Positions 30,025-41,297 of a DNA stretch of 64,000 bases are shown here, piece by piece; the stretch's first letter is position 1; every line of letters starts with the position of its first letter. Made by a program: the position numbers and the translations under genes. The notes beneath the pieces were generated by a model that was not told where the DNA came from, did not search any database, and saw only the letters and a program-made list of their open reading frames with translations. Source of the stretch: Brachionus plicatilis (taxonomy: Eukaryota > Rotifera > Eurotatoria > Ploima > Brachionidae); contig QEOQ01000104.1 of the NCBI GenBank assembly GCA_010279815.1, forward strand, positions 460,743-524,742, in the 5' to 3' direction.

Positions 30025-30852
30025 ATCATGATATTTTTAAATTATCACTTAAATAAATTCAGAAGAATTTTTTTTTCTAATTCCAATTGCTATAAAAATA
30101 AAATAAATTTGAGTCTGCATATTCTTATAAAAATTTAGAAATCGAAATGATTTTTTGGAACGATTTTGCCATTCGATTGAATTTTGGCAAGATTTTTTTC
30201 TATTTTGAATTTTTTAATAAATCTAAAAGAAAAAAAAGCACAAAAAAGAACTGTATTTTTAAATAAAAAATCAAACAGTATAATATTCAAAATATCTCTT
30301 TTAATAAAATTAAATCATTCGATAATCTTTAAGGTTATCTTTATTTTTTAAATTTTATTATAATTAATGGACTTTTTAATTTTTGTCGACAATTTGGGAA
30401 CAAATTTTAAGAGAGTTTTTGAATAGATTTTATTCAATTTTTAAAAAATATAGCTCAAAATGTTTTAATTAGTTTGTTCGATTTTATTTTTTAATTTTTA
30501 AAAATAAAATAATTAATAGATCAATTGTTACCCATAAAATGCGACCAATTTTTTTATTATATTTTATTTATTATCAAGAAAAAATAAGTTATCATTTAAT
30601 TTATAAAATAAGTAAATCTTATTAACAACAAAATTTTAATTAAAAAAAAACTATTTTTTCCAAAGTCCGAACTATTTAAATTTTTTCAGATGATTTTTTT
30701 TTTGAGTTTTGTCACCATCATTGTTTCATCAATCAATTGATTGGTATTTAAAATCTTATCAGCATGGTTGAAGTAAAATCAAAAATTCTACCAAGTTTTT
30801 TTGTATTTAAAATTCTTAAAGAAGACATTTGAAATACCGAGCCATCAATATC
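30025..30852. other. Intergenic, nothing recognised
   Basis: AT-rich spacer with runs of T. The short minus-strand ORF at 30748-30936 crosses the boundary of the MITE that follows and is not a gene. Confidence 0.45.
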
Positions 30853-31366
30853 GGCAAATTGAAGATCATGATCAATTGTAAATTTCAAATCAAAATTTTT
30901 AGTTTTTGATTTAAATAAAATGGTAATTGGTATCAATTTTTTAATATTAAATGACTATACTTTATTAAACATTATTTGTTCAATCTATAATTAGATAGAA
31001 AATTATATGAATTTTTATCTGAAGTCAAAAAAATTTTTAATCAATATTTTGAAATTTTGCAATACAAAATTTAACTTTGTTTCGCCGTAATATATTTTAA
31101 TTAATATTAAAATATCACTTAAAGTCATAATTTGGATACCTTAATGTCGATCTTAAATTTGTCTTTAAAATTTTCAAATAAAGATTTTAGAAGAATCAAT
31201 TGAAGGTCAATTAGAAAAAAAAGGTTTGTTTTTTATAAACTAAAATAATAAACATCTTATGTTTAATTTTAAAAAAACTTAAAAAAATCTAATTTCATCA
31301 TTTTTATTAAGATTTGAATCAATTAAATTTTGATCATTTGATTATGATCATGAACTTCAAGTTGTC
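30853..31366. mobile_element. Mutator-type MITE, GGCAA family (copy 2), 9-bp duplication
   Basis: This is a reverse-oriented copy of the element at 17630-18130, sharing GATCATGAACTTCAA ends and internal text such as AAAATTTAACTTTGTTTCGCCG. The 9-mer ATCAATATC flanks it exactly on both sides (30844-30852 and 31367-31375). A 9-bp duplication is diagnostic of Mutator-like elements. Confidence 0.88.
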
Positions 31367-31379
31367 ATCAATATCATTT

Positions 31380-32600
31380 ATCTTTTTATTACTTCAATAT
31401 CAGTTTCAAAATTTTCTCTTTATTTTCAACCCGGGTTAGTACCTTTAGCTTTTGCTCTTTATTTTGTAAGAGTTTTAGGAATTCTTTTTTTGGCCTCATA
31501 GTCAATACTGATTTGACCAGCTATAATACGATAGCTATTAATTAAACTTAATAAAAAAATTTAAAGTTTTTTAAAATAAATATTTAAGATTATGTTTTTC
31601 CGTTTCCGCATTTTACTGAAAACCTAAATCAATCTAATCACTTATTTTGTACATTAGAGATTTTTCTTTTATTTATTTTCAAAAAATATCCTTGTTTATT
31701 TAACATGAAAATTAATTTAACATATTTTGCTTGAAATTTGAAAGAAACAGTTTGATGAAGTGGTGTAAATTGAAAAACTTTGGGTAGTTGAGCACAGTAA
31801 AATTCTCAGTCGAACCGCATTTCTCCCTTACAAAATTTAAATCAGAAAATGCTAAGTGATTAAAAATTTTTTTAATTTTTTATAAGATCACCCTAATTAA
31901 ATAGCTCTTTTTGAAAATCTCAAAAATTTAGCTACAATTATTTAAAATTTAAAGATTTTTTCCTTAATTAAAAATTTCAAAATATTGATTAAGAATTACA
32001 TTTAATAGATTATTATCAAAAAAAATCAAAAATTGGAGTGTTTAAGAACATAGAATATTTAAGGCATGCTTGGTGTTTTAATTTTTAGTTTTTTTATCTT
32101 TTTTCCTGATATTTTGATTTTTTTTGATAATTATTTTTTCATTTAATTTTCTGAATTTTCGGTTTATTGTCAAGTTTTTTTAGAAAAATATGGTCCCACC
32201 GAGACTTGTACTGTGCTCAAATTTAAACCACTACGCCAAACTATATCTAAAACTATATAAACAAAATAGGGAATTTAAAAATAAATTATGAACAATTTCG
32301 ATAGACTGCTTGAAAATCGATGGAAACAGTTTCTCAATTTTATTTTGGCGATTAGTATTAGTACAAAATTTAACCAATATTTTTGTTATTTTTTTGTTGC
32401 ATAACAGGCCGAGGAAAAAAATCATCTGAAAAGAAATTTTCTGTCTAATTTTAATATAAAAAAAAAGAATATGTTAAACTTTTTTTAAATATTATAAAAA
32501 CTTTGATTTTTTCCTTTGGTCAACAGATTGAATATTTATTTTTAAAAAAAGCCTTTTTTTTATTAAAATTTATTAAAATAAAAATTATATCAAATCATTA
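31380..32600. other. Intergenic, nothing recognised
   Basis: AT-rich spacer. CAACCCGGGTTAG at about 31430 is a small GC island. No coding frame or tRNA that I can support; the 64-codon minus-strand ORF at 32231-32425 has no recognisable features. Confidence 0.4.
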
Positions 32601-32642
32601 TTTGAACCAAAATGTTAAAAAATTTTATTAAAAAAATTTGTT

Positions 32643-33671
32643 TCAATAAGAAATTTTAAATTTATTAAATATTCGACCAACAAATGTTTTACTAAAATTT
32701 CCGATGCCAATATTTGATCTTCCAGCTCCGAGCATTTGAATTGTATAACAATTATTTAAGGCATAGTTTAAATCTTTATCATTTTCGCTAACAATTTTAG
32801 TTGTTTTATCTAGATGATAAAAGCAAATTAATTCACGTTGAGGTATGAAATTAATTTTATTAAAATTATTTTTGATCAATTCCATCATCATTATAGCTCC
32901 AGCTGGTGCATACCCTTGATTCATTGCCCACCAAGTCTCATAATTATCAACACAATCTTTCATAAAAGGGTGATGTCTATCAAAGTGATAGACACTGTTC
33001 GATATGCATGTAAAGTTTTTAGCCTTTGGTGCATTGAACACTTTGTTGGAACACTTGTAACTAAAATTGTCTGTAACACCAATGCTGTTCTTTAGGTTCT
33101 CTAGATTTCTGATCACAAAACTATCTGTATCTATGTAAAAACCTCCATATTTGTAAACTAGAAAGTATCGCAAAAAATCGGACAAATGAACCCGAGTTAA
33201 TTGAAGTCCTTGGTATTTTTTTCCATTTAGAATTTCATTTGCTTTGAGAATGAAGTGATTTCCTGGTTCATTTTGGCCAAGTTTTGTTAGGTTAAATCGC
33301 ACAATGTGAACATTTGTGTAATTTTTTTTTCTAAAAGGATCTAGCAAAGAGTCATTTAGATCATTTGAAAATAAGAGAACATCTGCATTTGGATGGTGGT
33401 AGACCACTGTTTGAAGACATTTGAGATAAATATCTGGAAATGTGTTACCAATCCATATGAGGAAAATGTTAAAGCGGTCTGCTTTAGGAACATATGATAT
33501 TCCTTGCTCTTCCAAAAGATTCTCTGGGCTATTCAATAGAGATAAATCTTTTAAATTATTTTGTACTAGCAAAGATATTTTATTCAATGAGAAGAATCCA
33601 TTTTTTGAAAAATAAATGAATGACAAAAAACAACAAATAATTAACAATAAAACAATTTTAAAATAATTCAT
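32643..33671 (-). CDS. Alpha-1,4-glycosyltransferase, A4GALT/A4GNT-like (copy 1)
   Basis: A type II Golgi membrane glycosyltransferase of about 342 residues. I take the start at the ATG of MNYFKIVLLLIICC, directly before the single membrane segment; the frame is open further upstream to 33788, but a GTAAGT donor there suggests a 5' intron. The luminal domain has the Gly_transf_sug fold with the metal-binding DXD in KYGGFYIDTDSFV and a Gb3-synthase-like C-terminal part (FDRHHPFMKDCVDNYETWW, then GYAPAGAIMM). Family members transfer galactose or GlcNAc in alpha-1,4 linkage to glycolipids or glycoproteins. A near-identical paralogue lies 5.9 kb away in the same orientation. Confidence 0.85.
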   Translation of the reverse strand: MNYFKIVLLLIICCFLSFIYFSKNGFFSLNKISLLVQNNLKDLSLLNSPENLLEEQGISYVPKADRFNIFLIWIGNTFPDIYLKCLQTVVYHHPNADVLLFSNDLNDSLLDPFRKKNYTNVHIVRFNLTKLGQNEPGNHFILKANEILNGKKYQGLQLTRVHLSDFLRYFLVYKYGGFYIDTDSFVIRNLENLKNSIGVTDNFSYKCSNKVFNAPKAKNFTCISNSVYHFDRHHPFMKDCVDNYETWWAMNQGYAPAGAIMMMELIKNNFNKINFIPQRELICFYHLDKTTKIVSENDKDLNYALNNCYTIQMLGAGRSNIGIGNFSKTFVGRIFNKFKISY

Positions 33672-33889
33672 CTTTTTGTTTTTGAATAATTTTAGTTCAA
33701 TTTGAGAGAAATAAAGAAAAAATTTTTTTGAATTTTTTTCACTTACAAATATTTGATTTTCTAATTTTAACGATTGGCTTCTATTCAAAAATTTAGATAA
33801 ATGCTGCTTTAAAGTTAGAAAATGCCCTAACCTATTTTAGTCTTTTGGCAAATAAATTTTAAATTTACAATTTTTATTTTAACTGCGTT

Positions 33890-35330
33890 TTTGTATCTTG
33901 CTATTTTTAAATATTGATTGAATAAAAAACATGATATTTTAATTAAATTTAAAGATTTGATGAAAAATTCTAATTTATTCAAATTTTTAAAATTTTCAAA
34001 ATTTTTAAAATAAAATTTTTTTATAATTTGACAAATAAAAGTATGCAAACATTTATCCAATAATTTTATATAAATTTATAAAAAAAGCTAAAACAAAAAA
34101 TTTTTGAATTTCTTAAGTATTTTTTGAAGAAAAAAAATTAAATATATTTATTAAATTAATTTAAAAAATTTCTTAAGTTATTCCATACACTTTCAAACAA
34201 GTTTTTCCGATTTTTAGATTATAATTTGTTCGAACATATTCTAATGATTCTTATCATTTAAGAAAAAAAAACAAAAAATAATTTATATGTCTATATTTAA
34301 TCAATATCAATTTATTACATTTAATAGATATTGCGATATTAATTTAATTGTATTGAAAAATTGCATATTCAAAAAATTATCTAATATTGATAATTTCGTG
34401 TTTAAGAACTAAAGCTGATCGATAATTAAAAAAGAGAGAATAAAATGAGAGGTAAGTGTATTTCAAGCAGCAAATAAGTTTTTTCTTTTTACATTTAATA
34501 ATTCATGGTTACATTTTATATTATATATATTATATAACTTATCGAAGTAAATTACCTTTTTCCCTGATTAAATTAAATAAAAATTTATCAAATAAATGAA
34601 CTAATTGCTTGCTGACATTAATAATTAAAAAAAAAATACATTAACCAATGTTCAGTGTAAATAAACTAATAATTAAACAAATAAGTGTTTATTTAAAAGT
34701 GTCATTGATAAATTTACAAATGAAATCGAAAAAATAAAATTCAATAAGTTTTTTTTATTTTTTAACTAAAATTAATGGATAAAATTAATGAGAAATAATA
34801 ATTATTGAAATTTTAAGCTTTAAAATTTTAAATTAACAATTTCTATCCATCAAAATAAAGTTGGTAAAAAGCCTTTTATTATTAGTTTGCATATTTAAAA
34901 AAAAACATTGCTGTTTTTTCGTAAATCAATAAATTAAGACTATTAAACCTTAATAATTTGATATCGATTTTTGAAATTAAAATGAAATTCAAACAAGAAA
35001 GAACTTAATTAAAAAAAAATAAAAAAACGATTTAAAAACTTGTAACTTCTAGTAAAAATTTAACTTAAAATTAACTATTTTTAATAATAAGAAGATCAAA
35101 AAGTGACTTTCAAAAAATCCTAAGGGATGGGCGAAATGAATTCTTATAAAAGAAAAGATCAATTTAAAAGATAAATTTTTACTGATTGTTTAATGAGAAA
35201 ATGTTCTAATTCGACTGATAATGCTTTGTTGCATGCATTTAGTGATGAAATGATTGGAATACGAATCTTCTAGGTTTATTTTTTTCCATGCTGACAAGTC
35301 CATAACAGTTTGCGGTAATTTTTTTTATTT
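33890..35330. other. Intergenic, nothing recognised
   Basis: Homology between the two glycosyltransferase loci stops near 33882. Beyond it is AT-rich sequence with no supported gene, RNA or clear repeat until a LINE-like tail at 35335. Confidence 0.4.
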
Positions 35331-35400
35331 TTATTTATTTATTTATTTGATTGAATAACCAAACGCCAAGCGGCGATGTTCAATACAGTACAATATAATA
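35331..35400 (-). mobile_element. LINE/SINE-like 3' tail with (TTTA)n
   Basis: On the minus strand this reads ATCGCCGCTTGGCGTTTGGT, TATTCAATCAAA and then (TAAA)n, the arrangement of a retrotransposon 3' end: a small GC-rich hairpin (CGCCGCTTGGCG) and a short tandem tail. No coding part is attached in this window. Confidence 0.5.
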
Positions 35401-35810
35401 TAAAAATGTATCATGCATTAAAATTTTTATCAAGAAATTTTTGTTGATTTTTTTTCTCGAACAAAATTTTAAAAAAAAATTTAAATCAATAAATATAAAT
35501 AAAAATATAATAAATAATAAAAAATACTAAGAAAATAAATGCTAAATACTTTATAAATAATGTACACAACAATTATCAATAAGAATTGGAAAAAAAAAAT
35601 ATTTGGTAAAATTAGGTAAAGCTAAATAGGGATATATTGAAAAAATTTTGGGTTGAAAGTTTTAATGCAAAATAGATAGAATATAGCCCTTATCCCTTTT
35701 AGAAAAACACATTTGAATTTCTCAAATAAGAAAATACATTATGAATCAATTTGTTTTTAAATAACTTAACTTGTTCTTCATTTAAACGACAAAAAAATCG
35801 CATAAATTCA

Positions 35811-36497
35811 TTGCTTACCTCTAAATTATTAAAAAATACCTCTAAAATATAAAAACTTACCTCTAATATTAAAAGTTCACCTTTAATAAATTAAAGAGAC
35901 TTCTAAATCTAAAACAACTGATCTAAATATTAAAAAACCCGCTAATAAATGAAAACTGCAGCTAATTATTAAAAAAAAAAAGCTAATCAATTAAAAAAAC
36001 ATCTATTTTATTAATTAAACTCTGTTAATTAAAAAATTCAAATGTTTCATTTAATTGACATTTACTCATTGGTTTTTTTTTTTAATTGATAACTAATTAA
36101 GTAATTAGCTTTTAATTAATCTGACTATCAATCTATAAATTCGTGAATTCGAAAAGAATTCGTTTTGATGAAACGAAAAAGTATTGTCGAGTTTGTAACT
36201 CAGAAATGCGTATGAAACGTTATTTGTATTGTCCAAACAAATGCAAACAAAATTAAATATTACTTTCTTTTTTTTCTCTAATTAGCTTTTTATTTTTTCT
36301 TTAATTAACTTTTTTTTCTTTAATTAGATTTTTTTTTAATAAAATATCTGCTAGTTTACTAATTTAGATACTTTTTTATTAGAATAGAGTTTTTTTATTA
36401 AAATAGCTTATAAATAACAATTTAGCTTATGTTTTAATAAATTAGAGGTAAATTGTTATATTTTAGAGGTACTTTTTAATAATTTAGAGGTAAGTCA
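35811..36497. mobile_element. Element with iterated TACCTCTAAATTATTAAAAA ends
   Basis: The left end has CTTACCTCTAAATTATTAAA, then ATACCTCTAAAATAT, then ACTTACCTCTAATATTAAAA. The right end (36430-36497) is the inverted set (TTAGAGGTAAATTG, ATATTTTAGAGGTAC, TAATTTAGAGGTAAG). Each end is thus a small tandem array. A short zinc-binding frame lies inside. No target duplication is apparent. It resembles the elements at 18.5 and 24.7 kb in design but not in sequence. Confidence 0.6.
36125..36256 (+). pseudogene. Short Cys4 zinc-binding frame inside a TIR element
   Basis: An open frame of about 43 codons ends KKYCRVCNSEMRMKRYLYCP-NKCKQN. The four cysteines (CxxC ... CxxxxC) form a plausible zinc ribbon. 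There is no start codon, so it is either a terminal exon or a captured fragment. Function unknown. Confidence 0.35.
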
Positions 36498-36499
36498 AA

Positions 36500-37517
36500 A
36501 ACATATGCCCAAAAAAATTCATCATACTATTGTAAACAATTAGGATAATTTTTTTATTTGAATTAAAAGTTAATAATTTTATCTAATTACTACCGTTTAT
36601 ATAGAATTAATTTGCTAAAATTTGAAGTCAAGGATTACACTTTTTATCAAAAATAATTCCAGATATTTATTTAATTTAAAACAAACATGTTATCATTTAT
36701 TATTTATTCCAATTAAAATAATATGTATTTCATTCAAAAAAAAATGCTTTCTATTTTCAACTTTTTAAAACAATTACGTTAACAATTTAGTAAACAGTTT
36801 ATTTTTTATCAAATAAATAATCAAGTCAAATTTTAAATAGGACCGAAACAGTTTTTACCTACAAATCCATTATAAATCTTCACTAATTCAGCTAAAAAAC
36901 GATTGAATTATTTAAAATTGTACTATTAAAGTTTTATTTTTATTTTAGAAAAATATCACAAACAAAATGAATCGCTAATTCAATTAAATCATTATTTTAA
37001 TTTTATTTTATTCTACCATAAGTTAAATAAAAACAAAATATTCCATAAAAAATAAGAAATAAAGCTTTGTATTTTGTTAAACCATTCGGAAATAAACTAC
37101 TGTTTCTATTATATTTGTTAACCCTGTAAAAAAGGGTAAGTTAATGAAACTCGTTTTTTAAACAATAAATCTACACATACAAAAATACGACTTTAGGCCT
37201 AGGTAAACTTTTATAATGTTTTGGAAATATTCGAATAAGACAAATAATTTTTTTTTCCATTTGATCTATAATTGATTCTTCTAAAATATTTATTTATAAA
37301 TTTCAAAGAAAAATTTACAAGGTATCAAATTATGGCTGTAAATGTTACTTTAATATTAATTAAAATATTTCGGCGAAACAAAGTTAAATTTTATAAAATT
37401 GTAAAAAGCGTGCGTAAAAATTGGTAAAAATTAAAAGGCCAAAAAAAAAGCTCAATTTTTTGAAACTTTTATTATTTCCTAATAAATTTTGAAAAAGTAG
37501 TCTCTATTTATTTGTGT
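36500..37517. other. AT-rich stretch with a partial GGCAA-MITE
   Basis: No gene is seen. 37250-37410 matches the interior of the Mutator-type MITE at 17630 (TTGATTCTTCTAAAAT, AAGGTATCAAATTATGGCTG, CGGCGAAACAAAGTTAAATT) but lacks both tips. Confidence 0.5.
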
Positions 37518-37884
37518 ATATTTTACCAAAAGTTGGGGCTGAAAAACTTGTTCAATTCAGAAAAACTTGAATAACTTTTTTACTAAAAGAGATAATTTAG
37601 TTCTATAAAATGCTCAATTATAAGCAAATTTGCTTTATTCAGTAAAATAAGTCTGCAAAATACTCTGCAATTTTATGCATTTTGCACGCCATTAAAAAGT
37701 ATTCAAATCAACTGTGCAAGTATATTGCAGAGTTTTTGCAGGCATATATTTTCGGATTAAGCAAAGTTGCTTAAACATTAAAGCATTTTACAAAACTAAA
37801 ATATTCCTTATAGTAAAAAAGTTATTCAAATTTTTCTGAATTGAAACGATCGAATTGATATGAACTTCACAACCCCCCAAAAGT
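37518..37884. repeat. Palindromic element, full copy, AAAAGTTGGGG tips
   Basis: The left arm from AAAAGTTGGGG to ACTCTGCAATTTTATG pairs imperfectly with the right arm from GTATATTGCAGAG to CCCCCCAAAAGTT. The central CTGCAA...TTGCAG part is the shared core seen also at 6561 and 10202. A half copy lies at 10541-10705. Non-coding. Confidence 0.65.
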
Positions 37885-37894
37885 TATTTTTTTT

Positions 37895-38110
37895 TACTAT
37901 TTTTTAATAATTTTTACGTAAATTTAGGGAAAATATGATAAAAAAAAGTAACTATTGTGAAATATAAACAAATAAATAGAAACTAATTTTTTCAAAATTT
38001 GTTAGAAAATAAAATTTTTCGTAGATTTACGCAATTTTACGTAAAATTACATAAATTCAATATTTGTTTCAAAGTAAATTTACGTAAAATTACCAAAAAT
38101 CAACTTGTCA
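37895..38110. repeat. ACGTAA-array fragment
   Basis: TTTTACGTAAATTTAGGG, ACGCAATTTTACGTAAAATT and AAATTTACGTAAAATTACC occur without recognisable terminal tips. It is a decayed member of the ACGTAA MITE group. Confidence 0.45.
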
Positions 38111-38551
38111 AATCGGCTATGTAATAAGGTTTTTACCAAAGTATTTTAGATTTCCAAAAAGGTTTTTTAACTTTTTTATTAAAATTTCTTGATAATTAAG
38201 TAAAAATGGTGAATTTTTTAAATTATTAATTTTTTTTAATTCAATAATAATTAAAAAAATTAAATTAATTTAATTTGATGTTTGACGTAAAAAAATCACA
38301 AAATTAGATTAGTTCAATTTGGAACATCTTTATAATTTAAAAATTTTTTTTTTGTTAATCAAGATAATTTTTAAATGGTTTATTGAATTAAAATTTCTTA
38401 AAAGATATCAATGCCTGGAAATTTTTTTCTTGAATTATTAATAAATTCCAAAAATTGTATTCCCTTCATTTATGTAATGTTAAAAAAAGTTTAACAATTT
38501 TAATTTTAATGATAAACATTTAGAATTTATTAAATTTTATTAAAATTTGTT

Positions 38552-39580
38552 TCAATTAAAAATTTTAAATTTATTAAATATTCGACCAACAAATGTTTTA
38601 CTAAAATTTCCGATGCCAATATTTGATCTTCCAGCTCCCAACATTTGAATTGTATAACAATTATTTAAGGCATACTTTAAATCTTTATCATCTTCGCTCA
38701 CAATTTTTCTTGTCTTACGTAGATGATAAAAGCAAATTAATTCACGTTGAGGTATGAAGTTAATTTTATCTAAATTGTTTTTGATCAATTCCATCATCAT
38801 TATTGCTCCAGCTGGTGCATAGCCTTGATGTCTGATCCACCATATATCATAATAATCAACACAATCCTTCATAAAAGGGTGATGTCTATCAAAGTGATAG
38901 ACACTGTTCGATATGCATGTAAAGTTTTTAGCCTTTGGTGCATTGAACACTTTGTTGGAACACTTGTAACTAAAATTGTCTGTAACACCAATGCTGTTCT
39001 TTAGGTTCTCTAGATTTCTGATCACAAAACTATCTGTATCTATGTAAAAACCTCCATATTTGTAAACTAGAAAGTATCGCAAAAAATCTGACAAATGAAC
39101 CCGAGTTAATTGAAGTCCTTGGTATTTTTTTCCATTTAGAATTTCATTTGCTTTAAGAATGAACTGATTTCCTGGTTCATTGTGGCCAAGTTTTGTTAGG
39201 TTAAATCGCACAATGTGAACATTTGTGTAATTTTTTTTTCTAAAAGGATCTAGCAAAGAGTCATTTAGATCATTTGAAAATAAGAGAACATCTGCATTTG
39301 GATGGTGGTAGACCACTGTTTGAAGACATTTGAGATAAATATCTGGAAATGTGTTACCAATCCATATGAGGAAAATGTTAAAGCGGTCTGCTTTAGGAAC
39401 ATATGTTATTCCTTGCTCTTCCAAAAGATTCTCTGGGCCATTCAATAGAGATAAATCTTTTAAATTAATTTGTACTGGCAAAGATATTTTATTCAATGAA
39501 AAGAATCCATTTTTTGAAAAATAAATGAATGACAAAAAACAACAAATAATTAACAATAAAACAATTTTAAAATAATTCAT
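38552..39580 (-). CDS. Alpha-1,4-glycosyltransferase, A4GALT/A4GNT-like (copy 2)
   Basis: A near-identical paralogue of the 32.6-kb gene with the same start context, membrane segment, DTD motif and length. Homology covers about 1.28 kb (38.51-39.79 kb), including about 100 bases upstream of the longest frame. The two proteins differ at only about six positions in the first two thirds but at about fourteen in the last 120 residues, e.g. VDNYETWWAMNQGY against VDYYDIWWIRHQGY, next to the predicted acceptor-binding region. That pattern suggests gene conversion of the 5' part or selection on the acceptor site. No stops; both copies look functional. Confidence 0.85.
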   Translation of the reverse strand: MNYFKIVLLLIICCFLSFIYFSKNGFFSLNKISLPVQINLKDLSLLNGPENLLEEQGITYVPKADRFNIFLIWIGNTFPDIYLKCLQTVVYHHPNADVLLFSNDLNDSLLDPFRKKNYTNVHIVRFNLTKLGHNEPGNQFILKANEILNGKKYQGLQLTRVHLSDFLRYFLVYKYGGFYIDTDSFVIRNLENLKNSIGVTDNFSYKCSNKVFNAPKAKNFTCISNSVYHFDRHHPFMKDCVDYYDIWWIRHQGYAPAGAIMMMELIKNNLDKINFIPQRELICFYHLRKTRKIVSEDDKDLKYALNNCYTIQMLGAGRSNIGIGNFSKTFVGRIFNKFKIFN

Positions 39581-39799
39581 CTTTTTGTTTTTGAATAATT
39601 TTAGTTCAATTTGAGAGAAATAAAGAAAAAATTTTTTTGAATTTTTTTCACTTACAAATATTTGATTTTCTAATTTTAACGATTGGCTTCTATTCAAAAA
39701 TTTAGATAAATGCTGCTTTAAAGTTAGAAAATGCCCTAACCTATTTTAGTCTTTTGGCAAATAAATTTTAAATTTACAATTTTTATTTTAACATCGTAT

Positions 39800-40400
39800 T
39801 ATTTTAAATTTCTGGAATAAATATTGATACAGCTAAAAATTTATTCTATGAAAAATTTCAAGTTACTTAAATTTCAAAAATTTAATTTATATATTTTTTG
39901 TTTTTCCGAAAAGAATATTCTTTAAAAAGAAGGCTTAAGTTGGGAGAAATTTTATCTGGAGCAGAGCAGTTTATTTAAATTTTTTTATAAAATCTGATTA
40001 AAATTTGACTACTCATCAAATTTTATAATATCTTAAATTTTAACAAAATTCTCTACTTATTGACATAAAAATTTTTAATACCAATATGTATTTTAAAAAG
40101 TTATTTAATGTTTTATCTGACCCGAATTGTTCGGCTTCAAAAAATTACTCCCAACTTCTCTCGACCTCTATAAAGTTATTTTTTATTTAAGAATAAACGA
40201 AATTTAAATCATTATTCCATTTCTTGTAACAAAAATTCGATATTTTTTATATGAAAAATTTTAATTTTTTACATGTAAATCATGGTCTCGAGCTAAAATT
40301 TTTGAAAATTATTTTTTAAACAAAAAATTTTCATTCTTTTTTAAAAATTTTTTTAGTCGTAATGATTAATTTCTGAAAAATTTTACTATTTTAACCCAAA
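39800..40400. other. Intergenic, nothing recognised
   Basis: AT-rich spacer between the end of the duplicated block and the GGTTCTTTTT minisatellite element. No ORF or structure that I can support. Confidence 0.45.
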
Positions 40401-41297
40401 CATAGACAATGACAAAAGAACCAAATGGATATTACAGGTTCCTTTTTTTAAAAAAAAATTTTGTAAACTTTTATGATTCTTTTTGGTTCTTTGTGGTTCT
40501 TTTTAGGTTCTTTTTGGTTCTTTTTGGTTCTTTTTGGTTCTTTATGGTTCTTTATTCTCTCTCTACCTAAGTTCTTCTGTTCTTTTTCCTTTTTCTAAAA
40601 AGAACCGTTCAGGTTCTTTGTGGTTCTTTTTGGTTCTTTATGGTTCTTTATGGTTCTTTTTGGTTCTTTTTGGTTATTGGAAAGTAAAATGGCAAAGGTG
40701 AACGGGGTCCGGGGCGGAGCCCTGTCTTAGGGTTTCGGGTAATACGATGAAAAGCGTCTTTTTAAAAAAAAACCAAATTTTCGATTGTGGTGATTAATTA
40801 ATAAAAAACCCATGAAAAGAACTAAAAAGAACCATAAAGAACCAAAAAGAACCTAAAAAGAACCATTTTTTAAAAGAACCCTTCAGGTTCTTTACCTGAA
40901 GGGTTCTTTTAAAAAAAAGGAAAAAGAACAGAAGAACAAAGTTAGAGAGAGAATAAAGAACCATAAAGAACCATAAAGAACCATAAAGAACCAAAAAGAA
41001 CCAAAAAGAACCACAAAGAACCTGAACGGTTCTTTTTAAAAAAAGGAAAAAGAACCGAAGAACTTAAGTAAATAAAGAATAAAGAACCATAGAGAACCAT
41101 AGAGAACCAAAAAGAACCAAAAAGAACTAAAAAGAACCAAAAAGAACTAAAAAGAACCAAAAAGAACCAAATAGAACCATTAATATTCAATTAGAAAATT
41201 GAAAAATAAGCAAATTTCTTATTCAAATAGAGCGATACTGAAGTTTTGTTCCCTTTTTTAAGAGCACCTTAAAGAACCAACAAGTTCATTGTCTATG
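40401..41297. repeat. Inverted GGTTCTTTTT minisatellite with CATAGACAATGA ends
   Basis: A 10-bp unit GGTTCTTT(TT/AT/GT) is tandemly repeated at about 40475-40680, and its complement AAAAAGAACC at about 40826-41175. The outer ends carry CATAGACAATGA (40401) and its complement (ending 41297), so the arrays sit inside an inverted-repeat element. A hairpin AAAGAACCCTTCAGG / CCTGAAGGGTTCTTT occurs near 40872-40910, and a GC-rich unique patch near 40700. Flanking ACTATTTTAACC and ACTCTTTTAACC could be a degenerate target duplication. The minus-strand frames here are read-through of the repeat. Confidence 0.7.

Noticed and set aside
33671..33788. N-terminal extension of the glycosyltransferase to the ATG at 33788
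   Set aside because: The extra 39 residues precede the membrane anchor, contain a GTAAGT donor-like site and are Lys/Phe-rich. The downstream ATG next to the anchor is the better start, though I cannot exclude the longer form.
32838..34060. Plus-strand 85-codon and minus-strand 77-codon ORFs near the first glycosyltransferase
   Set aside because: The first is antisense to the glycosyltransferase. The second is AT-rich upstream sequence absent from the other copy's flank.
40794..41190. Minus-strand ORFs rich in Phe/Leu/Ser/Tyr (62-82 codons)
   Set aside because: They are read-through of the AAAGAACC minisatellite and repeat the same residues every ten bases.
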